A stretch of 11,997 bases of DNA, from positions 1-11,997 of the forward strand of contig CAZIDY010000065.1 in the NCBI GenBank assembly GCA_964538505.1, read 5' to 3'. The translations under genes were made by a program, and so were the position numbers. Source of the DNA: Zeimonas sp964538505 (GTDB lineage: Bacteria > Pseudomonadota > Gammaproteobacteria > Burkholderiales > Burkholderiaceae_E). This document shows, in pieces, positions 1-7,218 of this stretch. Below the pieces are notes generated by a model, which was given only the letters and a program-made list of their open reading frames with translations, had not been told where the DNA came from and ran no database searches. Position 1 is the first letter of the stretch, and every line of letters begins with the position of its first letter.

Positions 1-1200
1 ATGGCCGAGTCGATGGGCATCGACACCGCCCGCTCGAAGATCGTCGCCTTCCTGATCGCCGCGCTGTTCGCCGCGCTGTCGGGCTGGATGTACGCGCACA
101 TGCAGCGTTTCGTGAACCCGACGCCCTTCGGGCTCGGCTTCGGGATCGAGTACCTGTTCATGGCGGTGATCGGCGGCGCGGCGCATGTCTGGGGCGCCGT
201 CCTCGGCGCCGGCGTCGTGACGATCCTGAAGCAGTGGCTACAGGACATCCTTCCGGCGCTGCTCGGCCAGACCGGGAACTTCGAGGTGATCGTCTTCGGC
301 GTGCTGATGGTGCTGGTGCTGCACCGCGCGCCCGATGGACTGTGGCCGATTCTCGCGCGCCGCTTCGCGTCGCACGAGCGCGCGGCGCCGCGCGAAGTGC
401 CCAAGGCGCCACCACTGCCGCGCAGGACGCTGCCTGCGCACGGGACCACGCTGCTCGAGGTACGCGGCGTCACCAAGCGCTACGGCGGGCTGCTTGCGAA
501 CCACCGCATCGATCTCGAGGTGCACGCCGGCGAGGTGCTGGCGCTGATCGGGCCGAACGGCGCCGGCAAGTCGACGCTGTTCGACTGCGTATCCGGCGTC
601 AACACGCCCACCGAAGGCGAGGTGCGGTTCCTGGGCGAGCGCATCGACTCGATGCGCTCGCGCCGCATCGCGCGCCTCGGCATGAGTCGCACCTTCCAGC
701 ACGTGCGACTGCTGCCGGCGATGAGCGTGCTCGAGAACGTCGCGATCGGTGCGCATCTGCGTGGCACGCGCGGTGTCGTCTCCGCTTCGCTGCACGCCGA
801 GCGCGCCGAAGAGCGCCGGCTGCTCGCCGAAGCTGCACGACAGATCGAGCGCGTCGGCCTCGGCGACCGGATGTTCGAAGCGGCGGGCAGCCTCGCGCTC
901 GGCCAGCAACGCGTCGTCGAGATCGCACGCGCGCTCGCCGCCGATCCGTGCCTGCTGCTGCTCGACGAGCCGGCGGCCGGATTGCGCTACCTGGAGAAGC
1001 AGGCGCTCGCCGAGCTGCTCGACCGGCTGCGCCGGGACGGCATGGGCGTGCTGCTCGTCGAGCACGACATGGAGTTCGTCATGGGCCTCGCCGATCGCCT
1101 CGTCGTGATGGAGTTCGGCGAGAAGATCGCCGAAGGCCTGCCCGAGGAAGTGCAGAGCAATCCGGCAGTGCTCGAGGCGTACCTGGGCGGAATCGATTAG
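1..1200 (+). CDS. Fused branched-chain amino acid-type ABC transporter permease (LivM C-terminus) and ATPase (LivG), 5' end outside the window
   Basis: Inner-membrane component of a HAAT-family importer that moves amino acids, short amides or aromatic acids using ATP. Residues 1-120 match the C-terminal end of a LivM permease (conserved MGIDTARSK loop, then hydrophobic segments near 13-33, 48-75 and 93-107). A linker of about 30 residues leads into a complete LivG-type ATPase from residue 149: Walker A GPNGAGKST (184-192), signature LALGQ (298-302), Walker B with D322 and E323, switch His355, and a LivG-type C-terminal tail ending NPAVLEAYLGG. The reading frame is open at the left edge. The ATG at position 1 falls inside the permease, so it is not the real start; a whole LivM-LivG fusion would be about 600 residues. 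The signature has Ala where Ser is classical, a variation tolerated in LivG proteins. The substrate-binding protein follows after 77 bp; LivH and LivF are not in the window and may lie upstream. Confidence 0.93.
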   Translation: MAESMGIDTARSKIVAFLIAALFAALSGWMYAHMQRFVNPTPFGLGFGIEYLFMAVIGGAAHVWGAVLGAGVVTILKQWLQDILPALLGQTGNFEVIVFGVLMVLVLHRAPDGLWPILARRFASHERAAPREVPKAPPLPRRTLPAHGTTLLEVRGVTKRYGGLLANHRIDLEVHAGEVLALIGPNGAGKSTLFDCVSGVNTPTEGEVRFLGERIDSMRSRRIARLGMSRTFQHVRLLPAMSVLENVAIGAHLRGTRGVVSASLHAERAEERRLLAEAARQIERVGLGDRMFEAAGSLALGQQRVVEIARALAADPCLLLLDEPAAGLRYLEKQALAELLDRLRRDGMGVLLVEHDMEFVMGLADRLVVMEFGEKIAEGLPEEVQSNPAVLEAYLGGID

Positions 1201-1277
1201 CGTTGGTTGGGCTGGCCGGACGGCAAGGGGCCGGACGGTTTTCTTGGGTTGAAACTCGATCGAGGGAAGGAGGCAAC

Positions 1278-2429
1278 ATGAAAGGAAGCAGGCTGTGGTG
1301 TGCGCTGGCCGGCGCGGCGCTCGTCGCGTCGATGTCGGCGCAGGCGCAGGTGAAGATCGGCGTGATCACGTCGGCTACGGGTCCGACGGCGTTCGTCGGC
1401 ATTCCGCAGAAGAACTCGGTGGCGCTGCTGCCGCAGAAGGTCGGCGACGTCAGCATCGAGTACGTGTCGTACGACGATGCGAGCGATTCGACGCAGAGCG
1501 TGCAGCTCACGAAGAAGCTGATCGGCGAGGACAAGGTCGACGCGATGATCGGGCCGTCGGGCTCGCCGAACGCGATGGCCGTGCTGCAGTTCGCCGCGGA
1601 AGCGGGCACGCCGATGCTCGCGCCGGTCGGCACGAGCGCCGTCGTGCTGCCGATGGACGACAACAAGCGCTGGGTCTACAAGACGCACCCGAACGACGAC
1701 GTGATCGCCGACGGACTCGTCGAGGCAATGAAGGCGCGCGGCGTCAAGACGATCGGCTTCATCGGCTACAACGATCCGTACGGCGAGAACTGGTACAAGG
1801 TGTTCGCGCCGATGGCCGAGAAGGCCGGCATGAAGATCGTCGCGAGCGAGCGCTACTCGCGCCAGGACACCAGCGTCACCGGCCAGGTGCTCAAGCTGAT
1901 CTCCGCGCAACCCGACGCGGTGATCGTCGCCGCAGTGGCGGCCGGCGCAGCGCTGCCGCACGTGCAGCTTGTCGACTCCGGCTACAAGGGCAAGATCTTC
2001 CACACGCACGGCTCGGCTTCCGGCGCCTTCATCCAGATCGGCGGCAAGAAGATCGAAGGTGCGCTGATCGTCGGTCCGATGCTGCTGGTGCTGCCCGAGA
2101 TCGCCGACACGGTGCCAGCGAAGAAGGTCGCGCTCGAGTACGTCACCGCCTACGACAAGCAGTTCGGGCAGAAGCCGCCGATCTTCGGCGCCGGCGTCTA
2201 CGATGCGGGGCTGCTGCTGCAGAACGCGATTCCCGAGGCAGTGAAAAAAGCGAAGCCGGGCACGCCCGAGTTCCGCGCAGCGCTGCGCGACGCGCTCGAG
2301 AACACCGACGAGCTCGTCACCTCGCAGGGCGTCGTGAACATGTCGGCACAGGACCACTCCGGTTACGACAAGCGCGGCCGCGTGCTGCTGACGGTCAAGG
2401 ACGGCAAGTTCGCTCTCGTGGGTGAGTAA
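1278..2429 (+). CDS. ABC transporter periplasmic substrate-binding protein (Peripla_BP_6 / LivJ-like)
   Basis: Periplasmic receptor that captures the ligand and delivers it to the LivM-LivG importer encoded just upstream. The 383-residue product starts with a clear Sec signal peptide (MKGSRLW, hydrophobic core to about residue 20, cleavage after AQA near 23). The mature part begins VKIGVITSATGPTA, the usual opening of type I HAAT binding proteins, and continues with GPSGSPNAMAVLQFA and a GFIGYNDPYGENW segment typical of the family. Length is normal. The ATG at 1278 is preceded by AAGGAGG at 1267-1273, a strong ribosome binding site that fixes the start. The ligand cannot be named from sequence: members bind Leu/Ile/Val, but also urea, amides and aromatic carboxylates. 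A GC-rich hairpin directly after the stop suggests that the transporter operon ends here. Confidence 0.93.
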   Translation: MKGSRLWCALAGAALVASMSAQAQVKIGVITSATGPTAFVGIPQKNSVALLPQKVGDVSIEYVSYDDASDSTQSVQLTKKLIGEDKVDAMIGPSGSPNAMAVLQFAAEAGTPMLAPVGTSAVVLPMDDNKRWVYKTHPNDDVIADGLVEAMKARGVKTIGFIGYNDPYGENWYKVFAPMAEKAGMKIVASERYSRQDTSVTGQVLKLISAQPDAVIVAAVAAGAALPHVQLVDSGYKGKIFHTHGSASGAFIQIGGKKIEGALIVGPMLLVLPEIADTVPAKKVALEYVTAYDKQFGQKPPIFGAGVYDAGLLLQNAIPEAVKKAKPGTPEFRAALRDALENTDELVTSQGVVNMSAQDHSGYDKRGRVLLTVKDGKFALVGE

Positions 2430-2438
2430 GTTCGTGCG

Positions 2439-2474
2439 CGCCCGGGCGCCGTGCGCGGCGCCCGGGCGGTTCTC
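2439..2474 (+). terminator. GC-rich hairpin after the transporter operon, possible intrinsic terminator
   Basis: CGCCCGGGCGCC (2439-2450) and its exact reverse complement GGCGCCCGGGCG (2457-2468) form a perfect 12-bp stem with a 6-nt loop, starting 9 bp after the stop of the binding-protein gene. The tail GTTCTC (2469-2474) is a poor U-tract, so it may be an inefficient or factor-assisted terminator or an mRNA-stabilising 3' hairpin. The hairpin also argues against the upstream GTG at 2451 as start of the next gene, because that codon would sit in the loop. Confidence 0.6.
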
Positions 2475-2504
2475 GGCTCCTGCCCGCTCTTTTCCGGTGC
2501 GCTG

Positions 2505-3710
2505 ATGCCTGCCATGGCGCCCCTCTGGGCGAGCGGTTTTCGTCCCTTCTTCCTGCTCGGCGTCGCCTACGGCGTCGTGCTGATGCTCGCGTGGGCGCTC
2601 GCACTCGTCGCGCCCGATGCCGGGCACTGGACGGGCTTCGTTGCACGCACCTGGCACGCGCGCGAGATGTTGTTCGGTTTCTCGCTCGCAATCGTCGCCG
2701 GCGTCATCCTCACCGCGCTGCCGAGCTGGGCGGGCAGCGACGAGGTGCACGGTCGGCCGCTCGTGCTGCTCACGATGCTCTGGCTGGCGGGTCGCATCGG
2801 CGTCTGGCTCTCGTTCGCATCGGGACTCGGCTGGATCGCCCTCGTCGACCTGCTCTTCGTTCCGGTGCTGTTCGCGAGCCTGATGCCGCAGCTGCTGCGT
2901 GTCGCCAACCGCCGCTACCTGCTGCTGCTGCCGGTGCTCGCGGCGCTGTATGCGGCACAGGTCGTCTCGCACCTCGTCGACGATCGCCTGGCCGCGGACA
3001 CGCTGCACCTGGCGCTGCGCGGTACGGTCTACGCAATCGTCGTCCTCTACGTGCTCGTCGGCGGACTGCTCACACCGGTGTTCACCGGCAACGCATTGCG
3101 TGCGACGGGCCGTGGCAACCAGGCACCCTTCGTGCCGGCGCTCGAAGCGGCGGCCGTTGCGCTCGTGGTCGTGCTCGCCGCAGTCGACCTGGCAGACGCG
3201 CCATTGCAGTGGATCGGCCTCGCCGCCCTCGCCTGCACGCTCGTGCACGGCTGGCGCGTTGCGCGGTGGAAAGGCTGGCGCGCAGCCGACGATTCGATCG
3301 CGCTTGCGATGAATCTCGGCTTCGCGTGGCTCGTCACGGCCTTCGCGCTGCGCGCTGTTGCCGCGCTCACTGGTCTCGTTCCACCCAGTGCCTGGGTGCA
3401 CGCCTTCACCGTCGGCAGCCTCGGGATGATGATGCTCGGGCTGATGACGCGCGTGGTGCTGAAGCACACCGGCCGATCGCTCGTCATACCGCGGTCGATT
3501 CTCGTCGCCGGTGCCGTGATGCTCGCCGCCGCGCTGCTGCGCCTGGCGGCCGGCGTCCACGCGCTGGGCAACGCGGCGGTCGCGCTCGCCGCGCTGCTGT
3601 GGGCGCTCGCCTTCGGAATCTGGTTCCTGCGCTTCGCGCCTACGTTGCTCGCGCCGAGCCTGCCTCGACGGCCGGCTCCGCCGCCGGCTTCGCGTAACGC
3701 GCGCGGATAA
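2505..3710 (+). CDS. nnrS: NnrS family multi-pass membrane protein
   Basis: NnrS proteins are haem- and copper-containing integral membrane proteins linked to nitric oxide metabolism and resistance to nitrosative stress; their biochemistry is not settled. The 401-residue product is almost wholly hydrophobic with about 12 predicted membrane segments. It carries the family landmarks: PLWASGFRPFFLLG near residues 6-19, WHAREMLFGF at 50-59 (His51), HAFTVGSLGMMMLGLMTR from His299, and KHTGR with His321. The in-frame GTG at 2451 would add 18 residues but lies in the terminator-like hairpin, so ATG 2505 is preferred; MAPLW at 2514 is another option. Neither has a clear Shine-Dalgarno sequence. The C-terminal tail (Pro/Arg/Ala-rich) overlaps the end of the convergent XdhC-like gene by 71 bp. 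No NO reductase or denitrification gene is in view. Confidence 0.9.
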   Translation: MPAMAPLWASGFRPFFLLGVAYGVVLMLAWALALVAPDAGHWTGFVARTWHAREMLFGFSLAIVAGVILTALPSWAGSDEVHGRPLVLLTMLWLAGRIGVWLSFASGLGWIALVDLLFVPVLFASLMPQLLRVANRRYLLLLPVLAALYAAQVVSHLVDDRLAADTLHLALRGTVYAIVVLYVLVGGLLTPVFTGNALRATGRGNQAPFVPALEAAAVALVVVLAAVDLADAPLQWIGLAALACTLVHGWRVARWKGWRAADDSIALAMNLGFAWLVTAFALRAVAALTGLVPPSAWVHAFTVGSLGMMMLGLMTRVVLKHTGRSLVIPRSILVAGAVMLAAALLRLAAGVHALGNAAVALAALLWALAFGIWFLRFAPTLLAPSLPRRPAPPPASRNARG

Positions 3711-4374
3711 GCTGCGCGACGATCGCCACCGCGATCTCCACCGGCGCACGACCGCCGAGATCGAGCCCCACTGGTGCATGGATGCGACCGATCGAATCGC
3801 CGAGGCCTGCGTCGGTGAGCCGTGCGACGCGTTTCGCATGCGTGCGCGTGCTGCCGAGCGCGCCGATGTAGAAGGCGCGGCTGCGCAGCGCAGCGATCAG
3901 TGCCGGGTCGTCGAGCTTCGGGTCGTGCGACAGCGTAACCACCGCGGTGCGCGCATCGATGCCGATCCGCGCAATCGCCTGATCGGGCCATTCGGTGCTC
4001 ACGCTGACGCCGGGCAGCCGCTCCGCGGTGGCGAACGCACGCCGCGGGTCGATCACGTGCACCTCGAAGCCGGCCATCGCCGCCATCGGCGCAAGCGCCT
4101 GCGTGATGTGCACGGCGCCGACGACGACGAGGCGCGGCGGGCGCGCGTGGCAACGCACGAAGAGCGGCTCGTCGGCGCTGTCGAGCGTTCCGCTGCGGTC
4201 GGCGAGCACGCGACGGCGCGTCTCGTCGACCTGCGCGTCGTCGAGGGAGAGGTCGCCGCGGACCGCGTCCTCGGCGACCAGTGCCTGTGCCCCGTCCTGC
4301 AGGCGCGTGACGATCGCGAACGAGCGGCGGGCGGCGCGTTCGGCGAGCATCGATTCGAAGAGCTCGGCGTTCAT
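3640..4374 (-). CDS. XdhC/CoxI family protein with Rossmann C-terminal domain
   Basis: XdhC-type proteins insert or sulfurate the molybdenum cofactor of xanthine dehydrogenase and related hydroxylases. This 244-residue member has a good C-terminal Rossmann domain: RLVVVGAVHITQALAPMA (81-98), DPR at 109-111, LSHDPKLDDPALI (148-160), GALGS (171-175) and HAPVGLDLGGRAPVEIAVAI (199-218). The N-terminal part (residues 1-75) is short and I do not see the SGGCVE-type cysteine motif of the full XdhC_CoxI domain, so the Moco-related function may be altered or shared with another subunit. It reads against nnrS and their 3' ends overlap by 71 bp. No xanthine or CO dehydrogenase structural genes are in the window. 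The start at 4374 is the first in-frame ATG; Met9 is an alternative. Confidence 0.88.
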   Translation of the reverse strand: MNAELFESMLAERAARRSFAIVTRLQDGAQALVAEDAVRGDLSLDDAQVDETRRRVLADRSGTLDSADEPLFVRCHARPPRLVVVGAVHITQALAPMAAMAGFEVHVIDPRRAFATAERLPGVSVSTEWPDQAIARIGIDARTAVVTLSHDPKLDDPALIAALRSRAFYIGALGSTRTHAKRVARLTDAGLGDSIGRIHAPVGLDLGGRAPVEIAVAIVAQLIRARYAKPAAEPAVEAGSARAT

Positions 4375-4460
4375 TTCATCGTTGGCTGGATCGGTACGAG
4401 TCCCGATGATTGCACGAACGCGCTGCCGCGGCGCGGGAACCGGCGCCGGGCGGTGTCGCG

Positions 4461-5072
4461 TCAGTCGCCGCTCTTCAATCCATGCAGCAGCAGGCTGTAC
4501 AGCTCGCGGACCGCGTCACGATACGAAAGCCCCGAACTGACGAGAAAGCCCGGTTCGCAGATCCGGCGCAGCGACACCGCCATCACTTCGGCAACGAGAT
4601 ACGCGTCGACCCCGCGGAAGACGCCGGCCTGCACGCATCGCTCGATCAGCGCCTGCAGGCCCGACATGCGTTCGCGCGTGTGTCGCTCCCAGAGCGCCTG
4701 CGCCGGCGGATACGACTGCACGTCGCGCATCAGTGTCGTCGACAGCTTGCGCGCGGCGTCGATCGCGGGCGCCAGGTATGGCTCGATGGCGTCCTCGGCG
4801 GGAGCACCCTCAGCGGCAGCCCCCTCGGCACCGCGCCGCCCGGCCTCGCGCAGCCGACTCAGATAGCGATCGAAGACGCGCAGGAACAGCGCCTCCTTGC
4901 CCGGCGCCAGCTCGTAGAAGCTGCGGCGCGAGCAGCGCATCCGCTGCGCGAGCTCGGCAACCGTGATGGCGCTGAATCCCTCTTCGAGGAACAGGTCCTC
5001 GAGCGCGTCGAGCAGGCGCTCCTGGCGGGGCGTGGTCGGCGGGGATCGGCGTCGGGGCACGGCGCGCAGCAT
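4461..5072 (-). CDS. TetR/AcrR family transcriptional regulator, divergent from the hyu operon
   Basis: Probable ligand-responsive repressor of the divergent hyuA operon. The 203-residue product has a TetR-type N-terminal DNA-binding domain at about residues 16-65: RQERLLDALEDLFLEEGFSAITVAELAQ, then a recognition helix near RCSRRSFYEL, then GKEALFLRVF in place of the usual (P/S)KE(A/E)L. The all-helical C-terminal part should bind an effector and form a dimer. The ATG at 5072 is chosen because the longer in-frame start at 5132 would place a non-conserved 20-residue extension across the operator and the first codon of hyuA. No Shine-Dalgarno sequence is seen upstream. Only 58 bp separate it from hyuA, and a GTAC inverted repeat lies between them. 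The effector is unknown; an intermediate of the hyu pathway is the natural guess. Confidence 0.88.
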   Translation of the reverse strand: MLRAVPRRRSPPTTPRQERLLDALEDLFLEEGFSAITVAELAQRMRCSRRSFYELAPGKEALFLRVFDRYLSRLREAGRRGAEGAAAEGAPAEDAIEPYLAPAIDAARKLSTTLMRDVQSYPPAQALWERHTRERMSGLQALIERCVQAGVFRGVDAYLVAEVMAVSLRRICEPGFLVSSGLSYRDAVRELYSLLLHGLKSGD

Positions 5073-5093
5073 AGCGCTGCCAGAAGAAAGCGC

Positions 5094-5121
5094 TGGTACC
5101 AGTAGTACGGTTTCAGTACCA
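5094..5121. promoter_or_regulatory. Inverted repeat with three GTAC cores, candidate operator of the TetR regulator
   Basis: TGGTAC (5094-5099) and GTACCA (5116-5121) are exact reverse complements with 16 bp between them, and a third GTAC lies at 5105-5108 inside. The element occupies about half of the 58-bp spacer between two divergent starts, where a TetR dimer would control both genes. No confident -35/-10 pair could be picked out. Assignment to this regulator is by position, not demonstrated. Confidence 0.55.
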
Positions 5122-5130
5122 TCCCTTCGC

Positions 5131-7218
5131 ATGAACTACCGCATCGGAATCGATGTCGGCGGCACCTTCACCGACTATCTTCTGCTCGACGCGGACGGCG
5201 GCACGCGCGTGCACAAGGTGCTTTCGACCCCGGACGACCCGTCGCGTGCCGTGCTGCAGGGCCTGTCGGAACTCGCGCAGGCCAACGACACCTCACTCGA
5301 GACCTTCCTGCGTGAAGTAGCGCTGATCGTGCACGGCACCACGGTGACGACGAACGCGGTGCTCACCGGTCGGCACGCACGCACCGGGCTGCTCGCGACG
5401 CAGGGCTTTCGCGACGCGTTGCAGATGCGTCGCGGCGTGCGCGAGTCCTTCTACGACAACAAGTACACCGCACCCGAGCCGCTCGTTGCACGCCGACTGC
5501 GGCTGCCGGTGCGCGGACGCATCGATGTCGACGGCGCCGAGATCGAGCCGATCGCACTCGACGATGTCGATCGCGCGATCGACCGGTTCCTGGCAGACGG
5601 GATCGAAGCCGTCGCGATCTGCTTCCTGCACGCCTACGCGAATACGGCGCACGAGGAAGCCGCTGCGCGACGCGTCGCCGAGCGCATGCCGTCGGCGTAC
5701 CTGTCGGTGTCGAGCCGCGTGCTGCCGCAACTGCGCTACTACGAACGCACGAGCACGACGGTGCTCAACGCCGCGATCGGGCCGATCCTGCGCGGCTACC
5801 TGCGCAACCTGCAGCGCCGGCTCGCCGACAGCGGCTTTGCCGGCGTGCTGCGCGTGATGCAGTCCAACGGCGGCGTCGCGTCGGCCGATGCAGTGGTCGA
5901 GCTTGCGGCTTCGACGCTGCTCTCCGGCCCTGCCGCCGCACCCACCGCGGGCCTGGCCGCGCTCGAGCCCTACGGGGGCGATCGTTTCATCACGGTCGAC
6001 ATGGGCGGCACCAGCTTCGACGCTGCGCTCGTCGTCGATGGCACGCCGTCGATCACGACGCACGCTTCGGTGAACCGCTTCGCGCTCGCGCTGCCGTCGA
6101 TGGACATCGCGACGATCGGTGCCGGCGGCGGCTCGATCGGGTGGATCGATCACGGACTGCTGCGCATGGGTCCGGCCAGTGCCGGCGCCGACCCGGGTCC
6201 CGCCTGCTACGGGCGCGGCGGCGACGAAGCGACCTGCAGCGACGCGAACCTGCTGCTCGGCTATCTGTCGGCCGACTTCTTCGCCGGCGGCCGCCTGCGG
6301 CTCGATGTACACGCCGCGCGCGAGGCGATCGAGCGGCGCATTGCCGCGCCGCTGTCGATGAGCGCGGTGCGCGCGGCCTACGGGATGTACCGCGTGATGA
6401 ACGTGAACATGGCGTCGGCAATCCGCGAGATCTCGGTGCAGAAGGGATGGGATCCGCGCGAGTTCCCGCTCGTCTGCGCCGGCGGCGCCGGCGCCATCCA
6501 CGCGGCAATGATCGCGCGCGAGCTCGGCATCGCGCGCGTGATCGTTCCGCGCGAGGCGTCGATCTTCTGCGCATCGGGGATGCTGCGCACCGATCTCAGG
6601 CACGACTTCGTGCGCAGTCACGCGACGCTGCTCGCCGACGACACCGACGCCACGCCGCTCGGCGCACTGGTCGAGTCGATGCTCGACGAGGCCGCCGCTG
6701 CGCTGGCAACCGAAGGCATCGCGCCGTCCCGGCAGCGCTTCGTGCTGTCGCTCGACCTGCGCTATCTGGGGCAGTATCACGAAGTACCGGTCGAGGTGCC
6801 GCTCGCGATGCTGCGCGCAGCAGACTGGGCCGGAGTCCGCAACGCGTTTCACGATCATCACGACCGGCTGTACGGATACGCGCTGCGCGAGGAAGGAACG
6901 CCGGTGCAACTCGTGAGCCTTCGTCTCGCGGCAATCGGCGAGACCGACAAGCCGCCGCAGCGCCACGAAACGCGCGATGGCGTCGACGCGCAGCACGCGC
7001 TGAAGGGCCAGCGCGCCGTCTACCAGCCTGAGGACGCCGCCTTCGCCGATACGCCGGTGTACGACGGCGACCGGCTGCGGCACGGCAACCGGATCGACGG
7101 TCCGGCCATCGTCGAGAAGCGTACGACGACGGTCTTCGTGCCGTCGGGCTTCGGGCTCGAGGTCGATCCGCTCGGCGGCTTCCTGCTCGAGGACCGTTCC
7201 AGCGGAGCACGACGATGA
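5131..7218 (+). CDS. hyuA: Hydantoinase/oxoprolinase family protein, HyuA subunit
   Basis: Nucleotide-binding subunit of an ATP-dependent two-subunit enzyme of the family that includes N-methylhydantoinase, 5-oxoprolinase and acetone/acetophenone carboxylases; cytoplasmic. The 695-residue product has the expected order: N-terminal ASKHA-type domain opening YRIGIDVGGTFTDYLL (phosphate-binding GGTFTD at 10-15), VHGTTVTTNAVL in the same domain, then the central Hydantoinase_A domain with SNGGVASADAVVE, DMGGTSFD (290-297), GAGGGSIGWID (330-340) and GPASAGADPGPACYG (347-361), and a C-terminal domain past about residue 500. Length is standard for HyuA. It is the first gene of the operon; its last codons overlap hyuB by ATGA. 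The start codon has no visible Shine-Dalgarno sequence. Whether the substrate is a cyclic amide or a ketone cannot be decided from sequence alone. Confidence 0.93.
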   Translation: MNYRIGIDVGGTFTDYLLLDADGGTRVHKVLSTPDDPSRAVLQGLSELAQANDTSLETFLREVALIVHGTTVTTNAVLTGRHARTGLLATQGFRDALQMRRGVRESFYDNKYTAPEPLVARRLRLPVRGRIDVDGAEIEPIALDDVDRAIDRFLADGIEAVAICFLHAYANTAHEEAAARRVAERMPSAYLSVSSRVLPQLRYYERTSTTVLNAAIGPILRGYLRNLQRRLADSGFAGVLRVMQSNGGVASADAVVELAASTLLSGPAAAPTAGLAALEPYGGDRFITVDMGGTSFDAALVVDGTPSITTHASVNRFALALPSMDIATIGAGGGSIGWIDHGLLRMGPASAGADPGPACYGRGGDEATCSDANLLLGYLSADFFAGGRLRLDVHAAREAIERRIAAPLSMSAVRAAYGMYRVMNVNMASAIREISVQKGWDPREFPLVCAGGAGAIHAAMIARELGIARVIVPREASIFCASGMLRTDLRHDFVRSHATLLADDTDATPLGALVESMLDEAAAALATEGIAPSRQRFVLSLDLRYLGQYHEVPVEVPLAMLRAADWAGVRNAFHDHHDRLYGYALREEGTPVQLVSLRLAAIGETDKPPQRHETRDGVDAQHALKGQRAVYQPEDAAFADTPVYDGDRLRHGNRIDGPAIVEKRTTTVFVPSGFGLEVDPLGGFLLEDRSSGARR

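Noticed and set aside
1214..1238. Direct repeat GGCCGGACGG (1214-1223 and 1229-1238) before the binding-protein gene as a regulatory site
   Set aside because: Short and within a GC-rich intergenic spacer inside an apparent operon; no symmetry or positional argument for an operator.
2451..2504. GTG start for nnrS at 2451
   Set aside because: The codon lies in the loop of a 12-bp hairpin and the added 18 residues precede the conserved family N-terminus.
1197..3839. 880-residue open frame on the minus strand across the binding protein and nnrS genes
   Set aside because: It is antisense to two well-supported genes, is Arg/His/Asp/Gln-rich low complexity, and results from the scarcity of stop codons in GC-rich DNA.
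5073..5132. Longer tetR start at 5132
   Set aside because: It would overlap the hyuA start codon and the operator-like repeat, with a 20-residue extension that does not look like a TetR N-terminus.
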